A DNA stretch of 64,000 nt from Leekyejoonella antrihumi (GTDB lineage: Bacteria > Actinomycetota > Actinomycetes > Actinomycetales > Dermatophilaceae), in the NCBI RefSeq assembly GCF_007845645.1, contig NZ_VCQV01000001.1, positions 1 to 64,000 of the forward strand, in the 5' to 3' direction. The position numbers and the translations under genes were made by a program. Each line of letters begins with the position of its first letter. Position 1 is the first letter of the stretch. The notes beneath the pieces were generated by a model that was given only the letters and a program-made list of their open reading frames with translations, was not told where the DNA came from and did not search any database. Shown here piece by piece: positions 27,360 through 35,399 of this stretch.

Positions 27360-30300
27360 ATGAAGCGCATTGGCGTTGACGTCGGTGGCACGTTCACCGA
27401 TCTGTACTTCTCCGACGACACCGCCAAGCGGGTCGTGATCGAAAAAGTCCCATCCACCCCCGACGACCCCTCCCGCGCCGTCCTCGACGGCCTGCAGCGG
27501 CTCACCGCCAAGGCAGAAGTTGCCCTGGCGGACATCGATCAATTGGTGCACGGCACCACAGTCGCGACGAACATCGCGCTGACCCACACCGGTGCCGAGG
27601 TGGGGATGATCACCACCGAGGGCTTCCGTGACATTCTGCACATCGCACGGCACAAGAAGCCCTTCAATTTCTCCCTGCAGCAGAACCTCCCGTGGCAGAC
27701 GGACCCGTTGGTCAAGCGCCGGCACCGCCTGACCGTCAAGGAACGCGTGACAGTGCCGAACGGGGATGTCCTCATCGACCTGGACGATGACGAAGTGCGG
27801 GACCGGGTGCGCGCCCTGAAGGACGCAGGTGTCGAGGCGATCGCGGTCTGCCTGCTGCACTCCTACCTGAACCCCGCCCATGAGCAGCGGATCAAACAGA
27901 TCGTCGCGGACGAGTTCCCGGAAGCGTACTTGTCCATCTCGAGTGATGTCGTGCCGCTCTACCGTGAGTTCGAGCGATTCTCCACGACCGCGTTGAACGC
28001 CTATGTCGGACCGAAGGTTTCCCGGTACCTGGACCGGCTGGCGAATGCCGTCAAGGATCTCGGATACCGCCGCGAGGTGCTGCTGATGCGGTCCTCCGGT
28101 GGCATGGTGCCCCTGAGCATGGCGGCCGAGCGACCGGTAAGCCTGCTGATGTCCGGACCGGTCGGCGGGCTCATCGGTGGCATCTGGGCCGGTCAGAACG
28201 CCGGATTCGACAACGTCTTCACCCTCGATATTGGCGGCACCTCAGCCGACATCGGCGTCGCCGCCCAGGGCAAGCTGCGGATGCGGCATCTGCTGGACAC
28301 CAAGGTCGGCGACTATCAAGCCATGGTGCCCATGGTCGACATCGACACCATCGGGGCCGGTGGCGGGTCGATCGCCTACGTCGATGCCGGAGGCGTGTTC
28401 CGGGTTGGCCCACAGTCGGCGGGAGCTGTGCCTGGCCCCGCCTGCTACAGCCGCGGCGGCACAGAGCCCACCTCCACCGACGCGCAGGTCGTGCTCGGAC
28501 GGCTACGCACCAACCGTGACCTCGCAGGCGGTGGCCTGCAGATGGATGCCGGCAAGGCCCAGACCGCCATGACGTCGATCGCGGACCAGCTCGGCATGTC
28601 GGTGCACGAAGCCGCCCTCGGCGCCCTGCAGATCCAAAAATTCGGCATGAGCCAGGCGATCGAGCTCAACTCGGTGCGCCGCGGTTACGACCCTCGAGAC
28701 TTCGTGCTGGTCGCCGGCGGCGGCGCCGGACCGCTGTTCGGGTGCGAGATCGCCGCCGAGCTAGGCATCCCGCAGGTACTCGTGCCGCCACACCCAGGAA
28801 TCCTCGCAGCGACAGGCCTGCTCGCCACCGACCAGAAGTACGAGTACGTCGCCACGGCGCGCTACACGATGCCCGACGTGGACACCGCAGCACTGCAGAA
28901 CCGTTATGACGAACTCGTTGAGGAGGCCGCCGGACAGTTGTCGGTGGACGGCATCCCCCGAGACCGTCGCACGTTCACCCGGCTGGCCGACTGCCGCTAT
29001 GAGGGACAGGGGTACGAGGTCCGATTCGAGGTGCCCCAGGGCCCGATCACCCCGCAGTGGGTGGAGCGCACCATTGAGGCCTTCCACGAGGCGCACGAGC
29101 GCGAATACGGGCACCGCTACAAGACCGGCCGGGTCGAGATCGTCAACATCCGGGTGCTGGGCGTCGGACTGATGGATCCGCTACAGGCACCGGACGTACC
29201 AGGACACTCGCACTCGTTGACTGAGGCGAAGGTGGCCACCCAGGACGTGACGTTCGACGTCCACGGCAAGCCCCAGACCTTCCCCACCCCGTTCTACGAC
29301 CGCACCAGGCTCGGCGCCGGACAGCGCATCGAGGGCCCGGCCATCATCGAGCAGTACGACACCACCGTCATCGTGCCACCGGCGTTCACCGCGAACATCG
29401 ACGAGCACGGCAACATAGTGGTCGCGTGCCCGCAACAGGCCGAGGAAGAAAGCACCGGCGGCGAGCTGGCCACCCCGATCCTGATGCGGATCATCGGGGG
29501 CGCGTTCTCCTCGATGGCCAAGGAGATGGCCTCCGTCCTGTTCCGGATGTCGTACTCCTCGATCATCCGAGAGTCGGAGGACCTGGGCGCCGGCGTCTTT
29601 GACGCGGACGGCAATGTGCTGGCCGAGTCGGACTCGACCCCGATGTTCATGGGCGCGATGCCCAAGATCGTTCAGGGCGTCATCCAGGTCCTCGGCGACG
29701 ACATCAACGAGGGCGACGTTATCCTGCACAACGACCCCTACCTCGGGGCCACCCACTCGCCCGACGTGGCGGTGATCATCCCGATCTTCCACGACGGCAA
29801 GCGAGTCGGGTTCGCCGGGGCATCCGGTCAGCTGCTCGACATCGGCGGCGCCGTCCCGGGCCTGATGGTCGACATCGTTGACAACATCGCCGAGGGGCAG
29901 ATCTTCCGTGGCCTCAAGATCGCCGACCGGGGCGTGCGGCAGGACCGGCTCCTGGAGCACATCCTGTCCAACACTCGCACTCCCACGCACAACGCCGGTG
30001 ACCTCGAGGCGATGATCGCCGCCTGCGAGCTGGCCAAGAGCCGGTTCCTCGGCGTGGTCGACCGGTACGGCCTGCAAGCCGTCCAGGACGCCGGCCAGGG
30101 CTGGATCGACTATTCCGAGCGGATGCTGCGCCAGGAGATCGCCAAGGTCCCCGACGGTGTCTACGAGACCGAGGTCGGCTACCTCGACGACGACGGCAAG
30201 AACTACGGCAAGAAGCTGCCGATCAAGGTGAAGGTCATCGTCGAGGGTGACGAGATCACCTACGACCTGACCGGCTCCAGCCCGCAGGTACCCACCGCCT

Positions 30301-31232
30301 ACAACTGCGCGTTCGAGGGCACCACGGTGTCGGCCTTCACGTTCATCACCCGGATGATGTTCCTGGACGAGGTCGCCTACCCGGTGTTCGTGCCGCAAAA
30401 CCAGGGCATGCTGAAACCGGTCAAGGTGATCGCCCCTGAGGGGACGATCTTCAACCCGACCTACCCGGCCGCCTGCTTCGCCCGGTTCGGGCAAGTACAA
30501 CGGGCCGTCGACCTGGCCATGCGGGCTCTCGCGCCCGTGCTGCCCGGCAAGATCACCGCCGGGAACTCCGCACACATCCACTTCCTGTCCTACTCCGGGT
30601 GGGACCAGAAGGCCGGTGAGTACTGGGTATACCTGGAAGTCAACGAAGGCTCCTACGGTGGCCGGCCGGAGAGTGACGGCCCGGACTCGGTCGACAACCT
30701 CATCGCCAACACCCGCAACAACCCGATCGAAGAGCTGGAGTGGCGCTTCCCCATGCGGACCGACCGCTACGAACTGCGCGAGGAACCAGCAGCCGCCGGA
30801 GAGCATCGCGGTGGCATCGGGATTGTCCGCACCAACACCTTCCTGGTCGACACGTCCATCACCTGCGAGGCGGACCGGCACGAATCCGACCTGCCCTGGG
30901 GCATCTTCGGTGGCCAGGACGGGCTAAACGCCTCCGTGGTGCGCAACCCCGGCACCCCGAACGCGGAGAACTGGCCGGCGAAAGTCACAGCCCGGCCGAT
31001 CCAGGCAGGAGACTCCCTACAGATCACCGTGCCCAGCGGTGGCGGCTACGGCGACCCCTACAAGCGGTCCGCCAGCCAGGTTCTCGAGGACGTCCTCGAC
31101 GAGTTCACCACCATCGAACGCGCCCGGGCCGACTACGGGGTCGTCATCGACCCCGTCAGCATGACCGTTGACGACGCCGAAACGACCAGGCGCCGGGCGC
31201 AGCACACCATACAGTCGATCACGCACTCGTAG
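27360..31232 (+). CDS. Fused HyuA-HyuB ATP-dependent hydantoinase (probable N-methylhydantoinase)
   Basis: A 1290-residue protein joining both subunits of the hydantoinase/oxoprolinase family. The HyuA half (1 to about 695) starts with RIGVDVGGTFTDLYF, the ATPase phosphate loop, and includes LVHGTTVATNIALTH, LDIGGTSADIGVA, GAGGGSIAYVDAGG and FVLVAGGGAGPLFG. The HyuB half (from about 700) starts PILMRIIGGAFSSMAKEM and contains DVILHNDPYLGATHSPDV, SGQLLDIGG, FARFGQVQRAVD and the closing VPSGGGYGDP. In bacteria the halves are usually separate; the fused layout recalls eukaryotic 5-oxoprolinase. Placement after N-carbamoylsarcosine amidase points to N-methylhydantoin as substrate. AGGAG precedes the ATG. 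5-Oxoproline hydrolysis is the main alternative. Confidence 0.9.
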   Translation: MKRIGVDVGGTFTDLYFSDDTAKRVVIEKVPSTPDDPSRAVLDGLQRLTAKAEVALADIDQLVHGTTVATNIALTHTGAEVGMITTEGFRDILHIARHKKPFNFSLQQNLPWQTDPLVKRRHRLTVKERVTVPNGDVLIDLDDDEVRDRVRALKDAGVEAIAVCLLHSYLNPAHEQRIKQIVADEFPEAYLSISSDVVPLYREFERFSTTALNAYVGPKVSRYLDRLANAVKDLGYRREVLLMRSSGGMVPLSMAAERPVSLLMSGPVGGLIGGIWAGQNAGFDNVFTLDIGGTSADIGVAAQGKLRMRHLLDTKVGDYQAMVPMVDIDTIGAGGGSIAYVDAGGVFRVGPQSAGAVPGPACYSRGGTEPTSTDAQVVLGRLRTNRDLAGGGLQMDAGKAQTAMTSIADQLGMSVHEAALGALQIQKFGMSQAIELNSVRRGYDPRDFVLVAGGGAGPLFGCEIAAELGIPQVLVPPHPGILAATGLLATDQKYEYVATARYTMPDVDTAALQNRYDELVEEAAGQLSVDGIPRDRRTFTRLADCRYEGQGYEVRFEVPQGPITPQWVERTIEAFHEAHEREYGHRYKTGRVEIVNIRVLGVGLMDPLQAPDVPGHSHSLTEAKVATQDVTFDVHGKPQTFPTPFYDRTRLGAGQRIEGPAIIEQYDTTVIVPPAFTANIDEHGNIVVACPQQAEEESTGGELATPILMRIIGGAFSSMAKEMASVLFRMSYSSIIRESEDLGAGVFDADGNVLAESDSTPMFMGAMPKIVQGVIQVLGDDINEGDVILHNDPYLGATHSPDVAVIIPIFHDGKRVGFAGASGQLLDIGGAVPGLMVDIVDNIAEGQIFRGLKIADRGVRQDRLLEHILSNTRTPTHNAGDLEAMIAACELAKSRFLGVVDRYGLQAVQDAGQGWIDYSERMLRQEIAKVPDGVYETEVGYLDDDGKNYGKKLPIKVKVIVEGDEITYDLTGSSPQVPTAYNCAFEGTTVSAFTFITRMMFLDEVAYPVFVPQNQGMLKPVKVIAPEGTIFNPTYPAACFARFGQVQRAVDLAMRALAPVLPGKITAGNSAHIHFLSYSGWDQKAGEYWVYLEVNEGSYGGRPESDGPDSVDNLIANTRNNPIEELEWRFPMRTDRYELREEPAAAGEHRGGIGIVRTNTFLVDTSITCEADRHESDLPWGIFGGQDGLNASVVRNPGTPNAENWPAKVTARPIQAGDSLQITVPSGGGYGDPYKRSASQVLEDVLDEFTTIERARADYGVVIDPVSMTVDDAETTRRRAQHTIQSITHS

Positions 31233-31257
31233 GGCCCGCCCGCTGAGCGCGGGCTCA

Positions 31258-31302
31258 CGTGGTGTTGGTGGCTTCCGGTCACGGGAAGCCACCAACACCA
31301 CG
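31258..31302. terminator. Strong hairpin terminator after the hydantoinase gene
   Basis: A perfect 19-bp stem (31258-31276 with 31284-31302) with a 7-nt loop begins 25 nt after the stop codon. It separates the hydantoinase gene from the downstream transporter. Confidence 0.75.
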
Positions 31303-31376
31303 CCACCGCTTTCCAATCCCCACCTCACCTTCGCCGTGTGACGGCCCATGCCCAATTGTCGGGAGCGTGTCAGCAA

Positions 31377-32765
31377 ATGGCCACCAACGTATCCAAATTG
31401 TTCACCACGAAGTCACCATCGGAAAACATCCCCACCTTCTCCCCCAGAGATGTCACGACGGCAAACTGGATCTGTTTCTTCGCTTGGACGTTCGCCGTCT
31501 ATGACTTCGTCCTGTTCGGCAACCTTCTTCCAAAAATTGCCCACGTGTTCGGCTGGAGCTCATCCACGTCGACCGCTATCAACACCTGGGTCACGGCCGG
31601 GACCGCTGTCGTAGCGTTCGCGATCGGGCCGTTCGTAGACAAGGTCGGCAGAAAGAAGGGCATCGTTGTCGCTGTCATCGGCGCAGCGATCTTCTCGTTG
31701 GCTACCGCCGCGGTCGGGTGGCTGGCTGCCGTGGCCGCAGCATTCGGGGCCGTGCTGTTGATCGTCTTCCGATCCCTCGCCGGTCTTGGCTACTCCGAGC
31801 AAGCCATCAGCGCCACCTATTTGGGAGAGATCTACTCACGCGCCTACACCACCCCCGCACAGATCCGGCGACGCGGGTTCATCTACTCCCTTGTGCAGTC
31901 CGGTTGGCCGGTCGGGTCGGTGCTGGCGGCAGTCTCCATCGATATCATCTTGCCGATCTCCTCCTGGGAATGGTGCTTCATCGTCTCCGTCTTCCCGGCC
32001 ATCTTCATGATCATCGCGGCACGGTATCTCAAGGAGAGCCCCGTGTTCGCCGCTCGGCGCGAACTAGAACGGCTTCAACTGGCCGGAAAGACCGATGAAG
32101 CACGCGCTCTAGCAAACTCGCAAGGGCTCACGCTCACCGAGACGAGGACCCCAATCGTCGAGGTCTTCAGAGGCGAATCGCTACGTCCAGCGCTCACAAT
32201 CGGACTGTCATTCCTGCTCAGCTGGCTCGGAGTTCTCGCCTTCGACATCCTGGGTACCTCCTTCCTGACCGCCCCAGACGGGAAGAACATCACCTTCAAC
32301 AACTCCATCGAGATCCTGGCTATCGCCAACGGCACAGCGTTCGTCGGTTATCTCTTCTTCGGGTGGCTTGGCGATAGGATCGGCCGCCGCGATGCGATCG
32401 GAATCGGCTGGTTACTGTGCGGGGCTTCGTTCCTGGCGCTGGTCCTGGTCCCGAACGGAATGTTCGCACTCATCATCGTGCTATACAGCGCCGGGCTGTT
32501 CTTCCTCATCGGCCCGTACGCAGCACTACTGTTTTTCAGTGCAGAGAGCTTTCCGACGCGCACCAGAGCCACCGGAGGAGCGCTGATCAACGCCGCAGGC
32601 CAAATAGGATCGATCATCGCCGGTGTCCTGATCACCGTCTCGCTATCTAGCGGGTGGACGTGGACCAGCTCCGTCCTGTACTGGGGGGTCCTGCCCATAT
32701 TCGCTTCCGGGATCCTCATCTGGTTCGCGCGGAAGACAGACTCAGATAGCGCCAGGGGCGACTAG
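31377..32765 (+). CDS. MFS transporter (MHS/sugar-porter type)
   Basis: A 462-residue permease with about 12 membrane segments. FFAWTFAVYDFVLFGNLLP at the start, FVDKVGRKKGIVVAV in the first loop, and FFGWLGDRIGRRDAIGIGW and ESFPTRTRATGGAL in the second half are MFS signatures of the lactate/metabolite symporter type. ATG 31377 is chosen with GGGAG 12 nt upstream; GTG 31338 in the same frame is possible. The codon usage is somewhat less GC-rich than in its neighbours, which may indicate a different origin. Uptake of creatinine, N-methylhydantoin or related compounds is inferred from position downstream of the hydantoinase. Confidence 0.85.
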   Translation: MATNVSKLFTTKSPSENIPTFSPRDVTTANWICFFAWTFAVYDFVLFGNLLPKIAHVFGWSSSTSTAINTWVTAGTAVVAFAIGPFVDKVGRKKGIVVAVIGAAIFSLATAAVGWLAAVAAAFGAVLLIVFRSLAGLGYSEQAISATYLGEIYSRAYTTPAQIRRRGFIYSLVQSGWPVGSVLAAVSIDIILPISSWEWCFIVSVFPAIFMIIAARYLKESPVFAARRELERLQLAGKTDEARALANSQGLTLTETRTPIVEVFRGESLRPALTIGLSFLLSWLGVLAFDILGTSFLTAPDGKNITFNNSIEILAIANGTAFVGYLFFGWLGDRIGRRDAIGIGWLLCGASFLALVLVPNGMFALIIVLYSAGLFFLIGPYAALLFFSAESFPTRTRATGGALINAAGQIGSIIAGVLITVSLSSGWTWTSSVLYWGVLPIFASGILIWFARKTDSDSARGD

Positions 32766-33141
32766 TAAGAACATTGGCCAACGAGGCACGAGCTCGCACC
32801 CTGTTCATTTGGGTATACCGCAGATAGACACTATTGAGCGCGTCTGCCGCGCCGGTGACAACGGGAGTGCGCGCCGGAGTCAGGGTGCAGACCTGCAATT
32901 TCAGCGGGCTTGCGCGGGTTCGGCGACCGAGGGCGCGGCCTCGAGCAGGTCCTCGAACCAGCGGCCGTCAACCCGGTCCGGGCGGCCTCGGACCAGTGCG
33001 ACGACTCGGTCCAGGTCGTCTGGCGCACCGGTAGCAGTGGGTGCCAAGTGGATTCGTGATTTAACCGCACCAGATTATGTGCCCAGCGTTCATCTGCTGG
33101 GAACTGGTTGGCTGGTGCGACGCGCTCTCAGACTCTCATGG
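32766..33141. other. Intergenic debris
   Basis: About 375 nt without an intact gene. On the minus strand 33040-32901 reads LDRVVALVRGRPDRVDGRWF and ends LLEAAPSVAEPAQAR with a TGA, and has the codon bias of a real C-terminal coding tail, but no start or upstream part is present. It may have followed the mutase whose tail lies next to it. Confidence 0.35.
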
Positions 33142-33399
33142 TCAGAAGACGTCGTACGGCACGTAGGTGCCCCAGATGTCGCGGAGGGCGTTGCTGACCT
33201 CGCCGCCGGTGGCCCGGGCGGCCAGCGCCTCGCACATCGGCAGCAGCACATTGTCGGTGCCCTTCGCCGCGGCCCGAAGCCCGTCCAGTGCCCGGGCGGC
33301 CGCGTCGTTGTCCCGCTCCTTGCGCGGCACCGCGAGCCGCTCACACTGATTGGCCTCGATCGTCGGGTCCACCCGCAACGGCTCGTACGGCTCACGCTG
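33142..33399 (-). pseudogene. C-terminal fragment of methylmalonyl-CoA mutase
   Basis: The last 85 codons of a 212-residue minus-strand frame match the end of the catalytic half of methylmalonyl-CoA mutase: QREPYEPLRVDPTIEANQ, then KGTDNVLLPMCEALAARATGG and DIWGTYVPYDVF before the stop. The catalytic barrel and the N-terminus are missing. The fragment is joined in frame to an integrase fragment, so the junction is a rearrangement product and not a gene of its own. Confidence 0.82.
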
Positions 33400-33700
33400 G
33401 CAAGTGACACACCACTTGCGGACGATCCCATGTGTGACTCCTGTGAGGGTAGTCTCGCCGAAGGCCGGAAGCAGGTATCGGCCAAGCAGATGCGCATATC
33501 CCTCACGAGTCCGGGGCTTGGGAGGACGATCAGCTAGCCAGGGCCTGGAGAAGTCAGCGAACGTCAGCGGATGCTCGATCCTCGCCCGCGTCGCCGTCGG
33601 CGGGTCCCACCGGTCAGCCGCAATCAGCGATCGTTCACCACCGAGCCAGGCCTCGGCGTCACCTGGTCTGAAACGTGGTGGGCGCAGAATGACTCGCTGC
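33400..33700 (-). pseudogene. N-terminal fragment of a phage/ICE-type tyrosine integrase
   Basis: This stretch encodes the start of a tyrosine recombinase: RPGDAEAWLGGERSLIA, PLTFADFSRPWLADRPPKPRTREGYAHLL, RYLLPAFGETTLTGVT, the SAM-like DNA-binding region. The catalytic domain with its Arg, His and Tyr is absent, because the frame runs directly into the mutase tail near 33400. It stands about 240 nt from the 3' end of the tRNA-Thr gene, on the same strand, as expected for an element that used that tRNA as attachment site. Confidence 0.78.
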
Positions 33701-33937
33701 GTCGGGCCCGATGTAGCCCGCCTGTTACCTCGTCGACGGCAGGCGCCTGATGCGCCCGATTCCTCTCCGCGACCTGCCAACCATCGTCAGTCATCTCGGC
33801 TCGCGTGCAACATACGTGCAATAGGCGTGCGATAAGGAGTACATCCAAGCCATGACTTGTCCGCCAAAGTAACTGTCCGCTGGCATCGTAAGAGTGGCAT
33901 CTTCGCAGGTCAGCGGGCCAATGTGCTGCTCAAACGA

Positions 33938-34013
33938 TGGAGCCGGTGATCGGACTCGAACCGACAACCCCCTGTTTACAAGACAGGTGCGCTACCAATT
34001 GCGCCACACCGGC
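33938..34013 (-). tRNA. tRNA-Thr (TGT anticodon)
   Basis: The minus strand folds into a cloverleaf: acceptor GCCGGTG with CACCGGC, D-stem GCGC/GCGC, anticodon stem CCTGT/ACAGG around the loop CTTGTAA (anticodon TGT), and a T-arm GTCGG/CCGAT with TTCGAGT. CCA is encoded at 33940-33938. It forms the likely boundary between the accessory region and the housekeeping region. Confidence 0.95.
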
Positions 34014-34155
34014 AGCTGCCTGCATTGAGGCAACGCCTGATGCTACCCAAGCAGCCGCCACAGTTCGAATCGGCCGATGCTCGTCCGGCCACCCGACACA
34101 TACAGCAACGGACCACCCGGATCATCCGAGCGGTCCCCTGCCGACATCTACCGTG

Positions 34156-34887
34156 TCAGACCACGTATCTGTTCAGGTAGGCCTGCAGTACACGGACCGT
34201 GGCGGCGTTCAACTGCCAGGCGCCGTCGTGCGAGGCACCGATGCGGGTCTGCAGCGCCGCGATCGTTTGCGGGCCAATGACACCGTCCTGCACGACGCCG
34301 ATCTTGCGCTGCAAGGCGCGCTTGGTGATCGGACCGAACGAACCGTCCTGACGAGTGCCGACCCACTTCTGCAGAGCCTGCGTCGTCAGCGGGCCGAATG
34401 AACCATCAATTGCCAGCGTGCGCGCGCCACCGCGCGAGGGCGGCGGGTTCGGGCTGGGGTTCGTACCCGTGCCCGGGTTCACCACGACCGCAAGCCCGTT
34501 GGAGGTCGTCAGGCCGGCGCGCTTGGAGCAGACCGGCCAGGCACCAGGTCCCTGCACACGAAGAACGTTCTGAGCTATCGAGATCTGCTGGTCACGGCTG
34601 GCGTACTGCGCGCTTGAGGCATACTTCCCGCCACCGAAACCATTCCAGGTGGACGTGGTGAACTGCAGACCGCCGTAGAAGCCGTTGCCGGTGCTGATGG
34701 CCCAGTTGCCGCCGCTCTCACAGGCTGCGACGCGGTCCCAGACGTTGTATGGCGTGGCGGCATGTGCCGCTCCCGCGCTCGCCAGGCCGGCGCCGACGGT
34801 GGCGGCCGAGACCAGCGCAACTCCCGCCGTGCGACGCCCCGCGAATGAGGAAGGTTTGGCGATCGCGTGCCGTGGTGTGTAACGCAA
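34156..34887 (-). CDS. Resuscitation-promoting-factor-like secreted peptidoglycan hydrolase
   Basis: A 243-residue secreted protein. After a signal peptide (ALVSAATVGAGLASAGAAHA) comes an Rpf/transglycosylase-like domain with YNVWDRVAACESGGNWAISTGNG, FYGGLQFTTSTWNGFGG and ASRDQQISIAQNVL; the Glu of CESGGNW is the catalytic acid. A Pro/Gly-rich linker (GTGTNPSPNPPP) leads to two peptidoglycan-binding-like repeats (IDGSFGPLTTQALQKWVG, QDGVIGPQTIAALQTRIG). TTG 34887 is the best start: AAAGGAAC lies 8 nt upstream and the signal peptide begins properly. A c-di-AMP riboswitch precedes it, the usual control for this family in actinobacteria. It remodels the wall during growth or revival from dormancy. 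Confidence 0.9.
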   Translation of the reverse strand: MRYTPRHAIAKPSSFAGRRTAGVALVSAATVGAGLASAGAAHAATPYNVWDRVAACESGGNWAISTGNGFYGGLQFTTSTWNGFGGGKYASSAQYASRDQQISIAQNVLRVQGPGAWPVCSKRAGLTTSNGLAVVVNPGTGTNPSPNPPPSRGGARTLAIDGSFGPLTTQALQKWVGTRQDGSFGPITKRALQRKIGVVQDGVIGPQTIAALQTRIGASHDGAWQLNAATVRVLQAYLNRYVV

Positions 34888-34905
34888 AGCAGTTCCTTTC
34901 CTGAC

Positions 34906-35066
34906 GAACGCTTGCGGGGTGAGCTGTCGGGTTCGGACTGTCAGGCGTCCGGCCGGCTGCGCCGACTTCACCCCAAGGCCTCCGTGACAGCGGATGCCGG
35001 TATTGGGTCCCCCGCCCTTCGGCCTCAATAGCTTGGGGCCGCACGCCTGCTGAAGGTTCAGCGTTC
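34906..35066 (-). ncRNA. ydaO-yuaA-type c-di-AMP riboswitch
   Basis: The leader of the Rpf-like gene, read on the minus strand, contains the conserved blocks of this class in order: GGCCGAAGGG, GGGGGACCCAATACCG, CCTTGGGGTGAAG, then GACAGTCCGAACCCGACAG and CTCACCCCGCAAGCG. The ends pair (35066-35060 with 34912-34906) as P1. It ends about 18 nt before the start codon. In actinobacteria this class typically represses cell-wall hydrolase genes when c-di-AMP is high. Confidence 0.85.
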
Positions 35067-35399
35067 AGACGTGTGGACAGATGCGGTATGCAGTTCTGCA
35101 CGCAACATCCGGTCGAAACCCCGAAGACCGACCGTCACGAGCGCCCGAGGGCAAGCAAACGCTAACGGCAACCACATGCACCACACAAGGCCCGGTAGTC
35201 CCAAATTTCTCACTCTGCGGCGTGTCGCGCCCGGAATTCCGCGGAATTCGACTAATTTAGAAAGTTTGGCGACATCTTGAGAATCACGTGAATTCGGGCC
35301 ACGCCGTCTGGTATGGACCACTCAGATGTGCGAATCTACCGCGTGTCGGCGTCGCAAAGTGACTTCTCGCGGGGTATTGGTGACCTCTCGGTGGGCGGG
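35067..35399. other. Intergenic region upstream of the riboswitch
   Basis: No gene. The part 35210-35300 is unusually AT-rich for this window and probably holds the promoter of the riboswitch transcript, but I cannot place its boxes with confidence. Confidence 0.4.

Noticed and set aside
29181-30881. 566-codon open frame on the minus strand
   Set aside because: It is antisense to the HyuB half of the hydantoinase, matches no family and owes its length to GC-rich third-position bias.
33142-33780. A complete integrase gene
   Set aside because: Only the N-terminal part is integrase; the rest is a methylmalonyl-CoA mutase tail and catalytic residues are missing.
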